Source: Mesocentrotus franciscanus (Eukaryota > Echinodermata > Echinoidea > Camarodonta > Strongylocentrotidae). Taken from it: a stretch of DNA of 64,000 nt. Below, piece by piece: positions 38,201 through 49,499 of the stretch. Below the pieces are notes generated by a model that did no database searches, was not told the origin of the DNA, and saw nothing but the letters and a program-made list of their open reading frames with translations. The stretch spans positions 31,881,820 through 31,945,819 of the forward strand of contig CP137675.1 of the NCBI GenBank assembly GCA_037976565.1. Reading direction: 5' to 3'. The position numbers and the translations under genes are program-made. The first letter of the stretch is position 1; each line of letters opens with the position of its first letter.

Positions 38201-38330
38201 AAAACATATATATTCGATTTGTTCTAATTTTTTTCTTCTGGGCTGTGATTTTGTAAATAGAATAAGGATGTAAAAGAGATTTTTAACAATTTTAATGTTA
38301 AATGTAAGTCATACGATACGTGTATATTGG

Positions 38331-38435
38331 TCGGGGGTAGTTGTCCCAGGGGGTAGTCGTCCTAGAGGGTGGTTGCCCTAGGGGGTAGTTGTCCAAGGGG
38401 GTAGTTGACTGGGGGTGGTTATTCGGGGGGGGGGT
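38331..38435 (+). repeat. minisatellite GGGGGTAGTTGTCCTA-type
   Basis: Five to six diverged units of about 16-18 bases, ending in a G run. Confidence 0.8.
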
Positions 38436-38439
38436 GGAT

Positions 38440-39590
38440 ACGGTATATATTGTATCTAAGTTTTAATACTTCTGCTATTTTTTCATTTCAATTTTATAGA
38501 TTAGTTTTATGTTGATGGTCTTCTGTTTATATCTGGTACGTGTTTATAATTGTACAGACAGGCCCCCTTAAAGAGCAAAATATTAGAAGAGCCGGCATGT
38601 ATGAGGGAGGCTGAAATAGTTATAAATTATAAATTGTTTCACTTGCTGTCAATATCAATTTTGGACTGTTTCGTGTTTTTCCTTCATGACAACAAAATGT
38701 GTTATAAATTTTAGCTATCCTTCTGTAATAAAGCGAATGGTATAAAATTTGAAAAGGCCTCCATACAAAAATAATAATTGATCATTTTTTTTTTGGGGGG
38801 GGGGGCATATGTTCATGTCTTGACATCAATCACTCCTGTACCGCAACAGCGCCACCTCTCTTACAACGATAAACCAACATGCATGACAATTAAACAATAC
38901 ATACAATGGTTCCTCAAAACCTCACATCAGCCACACCCCCCAACTCGTCTCTCTCTCTCTCTCTTCCAAACTGAACTGTCTACAAATATGTTTTTAACAC
39001 TTTTGTTAAATGATTGAATGAAAGTATTCCCTGCCTGTCACATAATTATATAGCTTGAAAGCCCTGAACAATTACCCGCATGAGACAACCATGATGCCAG
39101 TGTTACGAATCTTGTAATATTCTAAATATCAACAATAGTCCAATTTCTATGCATTATATTTTGAATCGAATAGCTGTTTAACTTATCTGTATCTGAATAT
39201 GTTATACAATCGCCTATACTTTCATTTTCCTTATCCCTTGTGACACCTGCCGTTAGAGCTAATAAAGACGAAAAGGCCTCCCACCCTCTTCCCCTTACCA
39301 ATCGGGGACATTGTTAATTAGCATATCATCTACTTAATAACACCGCCCCCCCCCCAAACAAAAAAAAACAATAATAAATAAATAATAATAATCTATCTTA
39401 TGACCCCAAAATGACTGGAACTCCTCTACGCCAGTACTAGGAATTACGATTGGTAACTTAGCAGTACAGGTATAACTCATAATGAGAAATCAAATGGAGA
39501 TTACTATTACACTTTGAAGTTAGTTCGGAAGGTAAAATGTCAACTAAAAGTTATAAGATGATGAAAATGCTGCTGAATCATAACGAGTAA
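38440..39590. other. intergenic, nothing recognised
   Basis: AT-rich with a few homopolymer runs (for example poly-C then poly-A at about 39,345-39,370). No exon-like segment. Confidence 0.4.
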
Positions 39591-39764
39591 AGAAGAGAAG
39601 GAGAAACAGAGAGAGCGAGAGAGAGAGAGAAAGAGAAAGAGAAAAGATAGAAACACCTGAGAAAGAAAAGTGCAATCGTAGGGTCACTTCATCGTCATAT
39701 TTTTGTTGTTGCTTGTTTGCTTTTCTTTTAGTGCTCTACCAGAGATGATGGGACAGGGGTATGA

Positions 39765-40890
39765 CTGAGGCGGCGCTCCGGGTGGGGGGTCAGTGCCGCC
39801 ACCTTTCAGGTACCCCAAAAGTGCCCCTTTAAATTTGTAAGAAGTGCCCCTTCCCTTTAAATCTCTAGTGAGTGCCCTTTTTCATGTACGAGAAGTGACC
39901 CTTTTCGCTTTTGTTAAGAGCCCCTTCACGTCTGATAATTTCCTATTCAAATCTGACAGATACTCGTGTTACTTTGACAAGTGTCCTTCCCTCCTGATAA
40001 GTGCTCTTTCATCTCTGAAGAGTGCCCCTTCTTCACCTCTAATAACTGCCCTTTAAATTTGACACGTGCCCCTTTCCTTTCTAATAAATGCTATTTTTCT
40101 TTCTTATAAGTGTCCCTTCCCATTCTCATAAATACCCCTTTTCATCTATGATAAAGTGCCCCGCTTATTTTTAACATGTGCCTCTTTTTCTTTTTAATAG
40201 GAGAGGCATCCCCCTTTTAATAACAGACCCCTTTCACCCCCGATAAATGCCCCTATTAAAATCTCATCGGTGCCTTTTTCTTTAAACAAATGCACTTTTT
40301 CCTTTATTATATGTGCCTCTTTTTATTCTCAAAAGTGCCCCTTTCAGGTGTGATAAGTGCCCCTTTTCACCTCTGATAATTTCTCTCACGTGCCCCTTTT
40401 CCTTTCTAATAAGGGAGCTATCCCCTTTTCACCCCTTTTAAATTCCCCTATCAAAATATGATGGGTGCCTCTTTTCCGTCGACGAATGCCCATTTAATAC
40501 CATTCTCATAAGTGCCTTCTTTTATTCCTGGTGAGTGCATGTTTTCAGGTGTAAGAAGTACCCTATTTTCACGTCTGATAATTACCCTTTGTACTTTGAC
40601 ACGTGCTCCTTTTATAGTGTCTTATCCCTTTCGAGAGTCACCTTTTCCTCTCATCATTAAACGTGCCCCTAAATTAAGGCGACTAAGAGCAATTTCCCCA
40701 AAAGTTCGCTCGCTCGCATTTATAACTGACATAATTATGTTACTTATCAAAGGTCTTTTCAGTCTTCCGTTATGAGAATGTACTTATAATCCCATCACGA
40801 TTGGGTTTTTTCCTCTTTATAAGATGTAATTTTCGCACTGCGACCTCACAAATCTTAAATTTTTCCTCGCTCGCAAATGAATATTCAGAT
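39765..40890 (-). mobile_element. second copy of the minisatellite-bearing element, opposite orientation
   Basis: Units such as AAGTGCCCCTTTTCACCTCT are the reverse complement of the 8,861-9,590 array. The right flank (TTCGCTCGCTCGCA, CGCACTGCGACCTCACAAATC) mirrors 8,680-8,720. This copy lacks the 84-bp hairpin and foldback arms. Confidence 0.8.
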
Positions 40891-41385
40891 TATCACACCC
40901 AACTGCAATATATGATGCGCAATATCTTGTATGATGTATAAAGAGAAACAAACTTATTGAAATCATCCCTGATGATGTAATCACAATGTAGGTGTATATA
41001 CCAATGTCAAAAAATTTGTATATTTTCGCTTTGAGATTGCCCTTCTTTGTTAAAATCACTGTACCTTTTTTTAAAGAAAGGGCCCTTCCCCTGGCGAATG
41101 ACTCTACATGTTATGTCACACCTTTGACCACTTTTTAAACATTGATTTAAAACTCTGTAAAGTAATATTTTGGTTATGATAGTGAACTGACAGGCGACCT
41201 GATAGAGGCATCCCCGGTTCCATCTCAGCAGTGCATCAGATCAAGAGATGGCGCCATAAGATTCTCCTTGTCAGTGACATTAATTATGATAGATGTGTAT
41301 AGATGGCTCTGCTCCTTGTGATATTGCATTGAGTGTGACAGTAACGTCAAGCGTACCACAGGAGGAAGGGGGAGAGGCGAGAGGG

Positions 41386-41387
<2 letters not shown>

Positions 41388-41426
<39 letters not shown>

Positions 41427-41457
41427 TAAATAAAAATACAGAGAGAGAGAGAGAAAG
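41388..41457. repeat. (GA)n microsatellite
   Basis: Two GA blocks split by AACTAAATAAAAATAC. Confidence 0.9.
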
Positions 41458-41824
41458 ATAATGGTATCATTAAAAAAATCACATGGAAAATGATGGCCCA
41501 CTGTATTATGAGATTAGGATGTTTCTTCATTTTTTCTTTCCTTTCTTTCTATAAATTTGAGAACAAATCGTTTTTTTTCTTCCTCTTTTTTTCGGGAGAG
41601 GAGCGGTCAAATGTTTATGATATGAATCGCCATACATGTTATTATAATTTAAGCAAACATTTGTTTGTTTGTTTGTTTGTTTTGATCTCTGTGACGTTTT
41701 ACCGGCTAGAGGTCTAGGTCTAGTATGGGCCTACATAATGGCGATGTTATTTATTCGACTTCTTCAATATAGAAAGGCTCATCCAAAAATTAACGAGGGG
41801 CGTGATACATATTATGTTGGGGCC

Positions 41825-43393
41825 AGTGGCGGATCCAGGAATTTCTTACGGGGGGTGGGGGGGCACAAAATCGCATGGGGTGAAATATATGAAAAATGAT
41901 GGAGCGATGCGTCAGCGGCGAGGGAGCGGAGCGACCAAGCGGGGGTGGGTCTGGGAGGGGTCAGAACCCCTCCCTGAGTAGGAAGCATTTGCAATTTTAG
42001 AACCACATTAGGTGCATTTTCAGGCACTTTCTGGAGTAATATGACGTAAAATTGCTTTCTCCTACCCCCTCAAAGAGTAGGGATCCAGGGGCGGATGATG
42101 GGATCTAGCTCTTTGCTAAGGGGGGGGGGGTTGACCCAATGGCGACACGGAGCATCGTCCACGAGCCGCGAAGCGGCGAGGCGATTTTTGTTGTTGCTAT
42201 TTTGAACCCCGTAAGTGATGTTTTCCTGGCATCTACTGACACAATGGAGACCATAAAAAGCAGTGCATGATAATTACGTCTTTTAAAATCAAGTAACAGT
42301 TTAAGTGGGGGTTGACCCAAAGACGATGCAGAGCAATGTCCACGAGCCGCGTAGCGGCGAGGCGATTTTTGGGGTGCTATTTTGAACCCCCGTAAGTGAT
42401 GTTTTCCTGGCATCTATATACTAACACAATGGAGACCATAAAAAGCAGTGCATGATAACGTCTTTTAAAATCAAGTAACAGTTTAAGGGGGGTTCGACCC
42501 AATGACGATGCATGAGCCGCGAAGTCCGAGCCGCGTAGCGGCGAGGCGATTTTGGGGCTATTTTGAATCCCCGTAAGTGATATTTTCCTGGCATCTACTA
42601 ACACAATGGAGACCATAAACAGCAGTTCATGATAACGTCTTTTAAATCAAGTAACAGTTTGAGGGGTTCGATCCAATGACGATGCGGAGCATTGTCCACG
42701 AGCCTCGAAGTCCGAGCCGCGTAGCGGCGACGCGATTTTTGTTGTTGCTATTTTGAACCCCCGTAAGTGATGTTTTCCTGGCATCTATATACTAACACAA
42801 TGGAGACCATAAAACGCAGTGCATGATAGCGTCTTTTTAAATCATTTGAGTAAAAGTTTAAGGGGGGTTCGACCCAATGACGATGCAGAGCATCGTCCAC
42901 GAGCCTCGAAGTCCGAGCCGCGTAGCTTCGAGGCGATTTTTGTTGTTGCTATTTTGAACCCCCGTAAGTGATATTTTCCTGGCATCTATATACTAACACG
43001 ATGGAGACCATAAAAAAGCAGTGCATGATAACGTCTTTTTAAATCACTTAAGTAAAAGTTTAAGGGGGTTCGACCCAATGATGTCGTCCACGAGCCGCGA
43101 AGTCCGAGCCGGGTAGCGGCGAGGCAATTTTTTTTGTTGCTATTTTGAACCTTCGTAAGTGATGTTTTCCTGGCATCTACTAACACAATGGAGACCATAA
43201 AAAGCAGTGCATGATAATGTCTTTTTAAATCAAGTAACAGTTTAAGGGGGGTTTGACCCGATGACGATGCGGATACTGTGTGGGTGTGGACACATGATGG
43301 CGTTTTTCTATTTACATCACATTTTCACTTGGCAGCCCAAGGGGGGTGGGGTTAAACCCCTAACCCTCCCCAACCCCCATAGATCCGCCACTG
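41825..43393. mobile_element. CAGTGGCGGATCC-ended unit carrying a tandem array
   Basis: Left CAGTGGCGGATCCAGG and right GATCCGCCACTG (43,382-43,393) are inverted termini of the GGATCC family. The tandem array lies inside. I could not see a clear target duplication, so the pairing of these two ends is an inference; they may belong to two separate insertions (another GGATCC site occurs at 42,080-42,096). Confidence 0.5.
42121..43270 (+). repeat. tandem array of about six 174-202-bp units
   Basis: The phrase GACCCAATGACGATG (or a one- or two-base variant) recurs at about 42,133, 42,313, 42,496, 42,670, 42,871, 43,072 and 43,255. Each is followed by CACGAGCCGCG, GGCGAGGCGATTTT, GTAAGTGATGTTTTCCTGGC and ACAATGGAGACCATAAAA. 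Units differ by small indels. Confidence 0.92.
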
Positions 43394-43679
43394 GGATCTT
43401 TTGCAAACTGGAAGCAATAAGCATTACATGTAGGCGATGGAAAAAAGTGCTTGCGAAACGGATAGAAACTTTGTGGTAGGCTCTTCGCGGCCACAGGGAT
43501 GACAGAAAATAATATGACAATGAAACCAGCAACTGTGGCAGGATTAATGGCGGGGACAATCTGCCTGCTAAAAGAGCACTTAGAATAGGTATATCGGAAA
43601 ACTAATTCAAGACTAAGTTATAAGTTGGAAATTATAAAGGAGATAAAATCTTTGGTATCAGTCATGTTCGACTTAAAAT

Positions 43680-44003
43680 TGCATGCCCCCGCCCCTTACC
43701 CGGTAAAAAACACCTTCTTATAATATCATCCCCCTTTCTTTCTTTTCCCTTCTCATTATTCTCCTTTTCCCCTTTTCTCTCCTCCGTCTTTCCGCCTTTC
43801 TTCTTTTCCGCCTTTTTTCTCCTCTCTCTTCCCCTTTCCCCTCCTTTTTCTCCTCTCCCTTTTCTTTCCTCCCTCTTTTCTTCTTCTTTCTCTCTTCCCT
43901 TTTTTCCTTTTCCTCTCCTTTTTCTTTCCCCCTCCTTTTTCTCCTTTTCTTTTGTTTTGGGCGGGGGGCACGTGCCCCCTGTGCCCCCTGGATCCGCCAC
44001 TGG
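43680..44003. mobile_element. pyrimidine tract and GGATCC-family right end
   Basis: 43,727-43,955 is almost pure C/T on the + strand. It leads into GGGGGGCACGTGCCCCC and CCTGGATCCGCCACTG (ends 44,003). The Lys/Glu/Arg-rich minus-strand frames here are low-complexity artefacts. Confidence 0.6.
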
Positions 44004-44546
44004 TTGGGGCAACTCTGTGGCTGGAATAGAACGAGATTCAACAAGTATTTGCACAGTCAGTAAGCTCTAACTCTGTAAACTAATTCTGATTAACTGGGTA
44101 TCTGACTAGTTCTGTTGACTGACTGACTTTAAAAGCCCAAGCAAGCGAGCTGTTATAGTTGAGCGGCGTACATGCACTCTCATGGGGATTCGCCAATGTT
44201 TTGCCTCTCCCCAAGTAGTAAACTACACTCGCGTGGCAGCGCGCCAAGACATTATTTACGCGCCGCACACTGGGAAGTTGAGCGATTGTGCGAGGAACGT
44301 TGATAGAGCTCTACCCCCAGATTCGTTTAACTGCATACGTTCAAATAAGCGGCGCGAAGTTCGTCGGATATACTTTAATCAGTTAACAATTGTAGACATT
44401 GAGGTTGGATACCTGTGTATCTCTTGAAAGTGACTCCTTTTCAACTGAAAGGGATACCTATCTCGTGTTCAAGTTCAGAAGTTGGGCGCGGATTTTTGAA
44501 GTCATAGCTAGCAGACGACACACGAGCTGTCAACAATCAATTCATA
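44004..44546 (+). promoter_or_regulatory. upstream region of the aquaglyceroporin exon
   Basis: Between the last repeat and the start codon, with more unique-looking, less AT-rich sequence (for example GCGCGCCAAG, ACGCGCCGCAC at 44,238-44,268). It must hold the promoter and 5' leader unless there is an upstream non-coding exon. No TATA box is evident. Confidence 0.35.
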
Positions 44547-44645
44547 ATGCCGACCGCTGTGGACAGGCTGCTGAGCCCGCTGCAAATTCGCAACAAGCTT
44601 GCGAAGGAGATCTTAGCCGAGGCAATCGGGACCTTCATTCTCATT
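44547..44645 (+). CDS. aquaglyceroporin, first coding exon only
   Basis: 33 codons from ATG to donor GTAAGT, ending in phase 0. Encodes MPTAVDRLLSPLQIRNKLAK then EILAEAIGTFILI: a short cytoplasmic N-terminus and the start of membrane helix 1. LAKEILAEAIGTFILI closely resembles the LAKETLSEFLGTFILI of human AQP9 and the equivalent part of AQP3, and the exon ends where exon 1 ends in that gene group as I recall. These proteins are membrane channels for water and glycerol. The expected next exon (FGCGS motif, then NPA boxes) was not found in the 19 kb downstream, so the gene is partial here. Water-only aquaporins are less likely because the LAKE...GTFILI signature is typical of the glycerol class. 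Confidence 0.8.
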
Positions 44646-46984
44646 GTAAGTGTGACCCATTTTATACAAGATTGCGTTTCCCGAATGCCATTTTTGTTGT
44701 TGATAGAACTTCGATTGTAGAGTGTAGCATTAAATCGCCATTCCAGATGGTGCTTTATTTGACGGAGCAAAGTTCAATTAGATAAGTGTCAATAATAATT
44801 TATCACAGTTTTAGTTCTTATCTTTATTTTGTGTCTGTCCGCTCGTATTATATACACCTATACTTTGGCAGAAATAATGATTGTAAAGTGTAGGCTGGGC
44901 CTATGCATGCTTGAAATTATTTAAAGTTTTGTTCTTCACATAATCTAGTAATGGGACAAATAAAATGTTCGAAATAATGTCTGTTAATATTATACACCTG
45001 TACTAGATTATGTTGTCTTGAAATGGCATAAAGTTATAAACCTTTTTCATGATATAGGTCTTATAGTTTTCAGGTATAGTCGTTTCCGAAATCTTTGTCT
45101 AGTTTTAGTGACATGTATGCGCATTTCCCCCATCCAGAGGGCCTATAATTATAAAAAAAATATACCCGTATACATGTCGATGAATGCCAAAAATGCTTAG
45201 CTGTCGTTTCCAGTTGTACTAGTAGAGAATTCGATTCATTCTTCATTCAGCTGTCAACATGAAGATCGAATTCAATCAATCATATTTTGTACAGCTTGAT
45301 GCATCCTTCAAAAAGAGCACGCTTGTCATAGTGGTCCATAATCACAATTCTTCATTCATTTACTAATGTATGCATTTATTCATATTAATGGTAATATTAT
45401 TATTAGCATATTCCTTCTATCATGATTATTTATAATTATGTTAATTGATTTCGCAAGGATCACTGAATAGAAGAATATCATACATTCTTAGCACGCCTAG
45501 GCTTGCTTCCACGTCGGCACACAATGTTGAGTTCATAAATCATCCCCGCGATGGTTGTAGTATAGGGGTCGTATATGGGTTACTAAGGACAGTGGGGGTG
45601 TGTCGAGGGTATAGCGATCATATGATCTAGAATTCGGTTCGGATTGCAAATTGTTGAGAGGAAGAAGGTCGTGGGGTCGCCGTGTCAGATGGTGGATTTC
45701 CCTTGAGGAAAAGGAGCCTGGATAACTACGGCAGACAGGGTTAAAAGGTTTACCATCTCCTTACAGAAGATTGGGCGGTTTCCGTGGTGATGAATATAAT
45801 TTCTGAATGAAATATGGAATGTAAACAAAGAGGCCTATTTGGTGACTGGCCGCTGCAAAATTTGAAATTCATGAATGAAACATGTCACTGCTATTATCAT
45901 TATTTCATTATGAAATATAATATAGGCATAACGCTAAATGAAAAAGAGGAACATAAATAACAAGACGAAAGCAAACATCGAATATTGGAGAATCCCTGAA
46001 AATCCTTGATCCAGCGCCCCCCGGTGCAGATGTCATAACCGTGAAAACGTAGTTCATTGTATTCGAAACTAGGCCAACATTCTTAGAAAAACTGACATCC
46101 TACCTATCTATTTGCACAATATTATACTGAAATTGCTGCTGTAAAATGGGTCATCGATCTTAGTAATCAATAATTCTACAATCGATGAAAGTACCTGACG
46201 CCCAATTTAATCTTATGTTTCGAAAAAAACGAATCTGTATCATATGAGGGTACTTTGTTTCCCCGCTTGCTCCCGCATGCGTTCGCGATGACCAAACAAT
46301 TATTGTGGAATCACTTCTATGCCATTTATAACAAAATAGGTCAACTCGAAATGCTTTTTGGAAAAGCTCGTCGCTCAAGAGACCAGTCATAAAGGATACG
46401 ATCCTCGATAAATCAATAGAAAGTTTAAATTTCAGGCATTATCTGTTTATTGCGTACCGTGCGAGAGAAAACAAAAATCATCTATTAATTTGTAGGCTAA
46501 TATCATTCATAAATTATTATGTTGGCTGCGTCCCATAGTTTGCATAAAGTTTGCAACAACGTATACAGCTAAAGACGTGATAGATTATTGTTGATACTAA
46601 TTCATGATATTGACTGAAAACAATATCCAAAATCAAACTTAGACGAGACACGAGGGTGTAAATCATTTGTTAATCGTTTCATTGTTAAATTGTTGCGAGA
46701 ACAGGGCAAAAAACGTCCCTGCACTCTGGCTCATGGAGTTGCCTCTTGCTAATGGAAAACTAAATTCAGAGCAACGTTATCTTTCCATGAAGGTCAAAAA
46801 CGAAAATAAATGTTTCGGAACCTGAAACACTCTCTGCGGCTAAGAGAGAGGATATTTTGATATAGTTAGCACACGGCAGAAATGAATCAGAATAAATTAC
46901 AGCTAGCCTTTCTTTAACATTTTGTTGTTGAAATGATTTCTGAATCAGCCGAGGATTGGCATCGCATGCAATTGAAATCGGGGA
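44646..46984. other. aquaporin intron or 3' flank, nothing recognised
   Basis: AT-rich. I looked for an FGCGS or NPA-encoding exon flanked by AG and GT and did not find one. Confidence 0.4.
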
Positions 46985-47185
46985 GGCATAATGGATAACT
47001 GGTTGAGCAGTGGTCTCGTAACCGGGAGGTCCCGGGTTCAAAACCAGGTATGCTATTGCCCACTAGTCTTTACAAATCAATATTTAAATTGGCAATAACC
47101 AAGTCTCTCTGATAGGACTTAGAGCCCGTAGGTCCATATAGTTGCTTGCTTAAGTATGCACTTGCTTTCTTAACAGTCAGACAAA
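46985..47185 (+). repeat. tRNA-derived SINE, second copy
   Basis: Head GGTTGAGCAGTGGTCTCGTAA ... GGTCCCGGGTTCAAAACC keeps a good B-box and the CTCGTAA anticodon loop. Body shares AAGTCTCTC, AGGACTTAGAG, GTATGCACTTGCTTTCTTA with 4,940-5,140. Confidence 0.7.
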
Positions 47186-48660
47186 ACAGGTCATCAAATC
47201 AATCTGTTCCCAGGGGGTTTTGAACCCTTGACCTTGCATCTTGATACCACGTAACTCGAGTCTTGGAAACCGTCCAACTGTCTTTAATCACATTAATATG
47301 TTAACACAGTAATTATCTTTGTCTGAAGTTCAAGTTGATTGAAGCTGATAGGCCTATTTGGCAGACAGGTATGTCTTATTTATAAACACGTTCACTATTA
47401 TTATGATAATGCTCCAAAGGAACTTATCACGTTTAAAGCTCCTTGCCTTTGTTTAATGAACATGATTTTATTTCATTTATTTCATTTATTTCATGCATGT
47501 ATCTTTATAATAAGCCTAAAGATAGTAGCACTAATTTAGGAATTTTACGTTAATTTTCGATCTTTTGTTGATTTGAGCTCCAGTAATGCCATATACAAAT
47601 CCGCAAGTATTTATGTAATTATCATCTGTATTAAAAATAGTAGTCGTAATAACATGAACAAAGAAATAAGCCTTTCAAATTAAAGCCCTTGACACGGTGT
47701 TATAAAATATGCTCAAGGCAAGGTACGGTATATTGAACAAATTATGAAATACGTGAATATAATCTCATAACTGGTATATAGAGGGTATCAATAATCACCT
47801 CTGTACTTTTGTGTTGAAGTATTGTATTATAACCATGTTGATAAACTGGATTACGTGTGAATTTGCCAGGAAAGAATAATCCTAAAACTGCCCTTGTTTG
47901 ATGGACTCCATAGAGCATTCATTAACCTCTGCCCATCATTAATATAAAGATGTCAGCGCGTATACGAATCGGTTGAGCAAATCAATATGTCATTAATGTT
48001 CGTGCCGCGCCCATTAATCATAACTATACGACCCAATGGGTCCAAGCTAAAGCCCTTATATGACGCACAATATTTGTCATAATCATGATCATTAACCAAG
48101 TGCACCGGGTATAAGGGCATCTTAGGAAATGTTCTGATCATGATGATGAAAGCAATGTTCTCAGAATATTTAATTGGAATATAATGAGCTGTTCCTTTCA
48201 TATATTTTGTACAAAAGAATGGGAGTGTGATCTATACTATTTCCCTTGTTTGTTTGTTTCTTTCTTTCTGTTTTTTTTTTCTTTCTTTGCTTTCTGTCAC
48301 TGTTTAGGCGCTCATTCGTAATAATTATGTACATAATTATGTAGCATCTGTTGTTTGTCCTTCTTTTTGTTTTGCTCGAGGGAACATTATATGGGGACTT
48401 GGGGTGTTTGTGTGCAAGCAGGATGAACAATGCTTTTCACCTGACTTGTTCTTGTATAACATTGGAAGCAATTCACAAACAAGAAACCATTGCCGGGGAA
48501 AACGTTGAGCAGTCATGCTGACGCGCTGACACAAAAGTGCAAAAAGCTGAAAGACGTAACATTTCATGTTTTTTACATAAAAATAGAAGACAAGATAAAT
48601 TGTTTATGTTTAGACAAAAGAGTCAGATATTTTGGTTGTATAACTTGAAGGAAAGAGGCA
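47186..48660. other. no feature recognised
   Basis: AT-rich flank. A stretch near 47,213-47,280 with GGTTTTGAACCCTTGACC may be another decayed tRNA-like fragment on the minus strand, but it is too weak to call. Confidence 0.3.
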
Positions 48661-48665
48661 GAGTG

Positions 48666-48760
48666 AACGAGAGAGAGAGGGAGAGAGAGAAATAGAGAGA
48701 GAGAGGGGGGAGGGAGGAAGTGGGTGGGAGGGAGAGAGGGGAGAAGAAGGGGGAGGGGGC
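48666..48760. repeat. (GA)n/(GGGA)n tract
   Basis: Purine-rich, 48,666-48,760. Confidence 0.85.
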
Positions 48761-48981
48761 TTCCTGGGCCTCATAGAAGAAACTGGCCCGGATGGTAAAG
48801 GTCAATGAGAGAGACAGAGAATGGGGAAATGGGGAAAGATAGTGACTTAACTTATATTGAGATCCTTACATTGTAACCGGTGCATGGGATAAAAGGTGCT
48901 TCGACCACTCAAGATGCTCCCAAGAAGATAAGCTCTCGCATATTATAAGGGTATACATCTGCATCTGCATATGAGATATGG

Positions 48982-48982
<1 letters not shown>

Positions 48983-49018
<36 letters not shown>

Positions 49019-49306
49019 GAGACAGAGACAGAGACAGAGACAGACAGACAGACAGACAGACACAGAGAGAAATAGAGAGAGACCATGCAGAATATACATG
49101 TTCTTCAAGAAAAAGGAGAGAGAGAGGGAGAGGAAGGGGAGGGATGAGAGGGGGAAGGCGAACATACAAAGTGGGAATGATTCGTTTATGTAGAGGGAAA
49201 AAGAAGAAAACGGTATTAAAGAGCTACACATAATTTTTTTGTAAAGAGAGTCTGATGCTAGTTAGTGAGGGACAGACTGACTAACAGAGGCAAACAAATG
49301 AAGAGA

Positions 49307-49343
<37 letters not shown>
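48983..49343. repeat. GA, CAGA and GACA microsatellite cluster
   Basis: (GA)n at 48,983-49,017, then (ACAG)n to about 49,065, and (GA)n again at 49,309-49,343. Reading frames here are artefacts of the repeat. Confidence 0.88.
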
Positions 49344-49345
<2 letters not shown>

Positions 49346-49499
49346 GAGACAAAGAAGGAAAGACGGACAGAGACAGACAGAGGGGACAAGTAGAGAGGAT
49401 GAACATTTGAAACAACTTTGTGAGATGAGGTGCAGACAGGGAATAAAATCAAACCCCTTGAGCAGGGAGAGAGGGACAACTATACTAAAGGGTTCACGG

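Noticed and set aside
43662..44054. 130-codon Lys/Glu/Arg-rich minus-strand frame
   Set aside because: It is the complement of a C/T tract; overlapping frames are open for the same reason, a low-complexity effect.
46985..47060. Functional tRNA-Thr gene
   Set aside because: The stems do not pair fully and the body continues as a SINE shared with 4,940-5,140.
48866..49233. Ser/Leu- or Arg/Glu-rich frames on both strands
   Set aside because: They are translations of GA/CAGA microsatellites.
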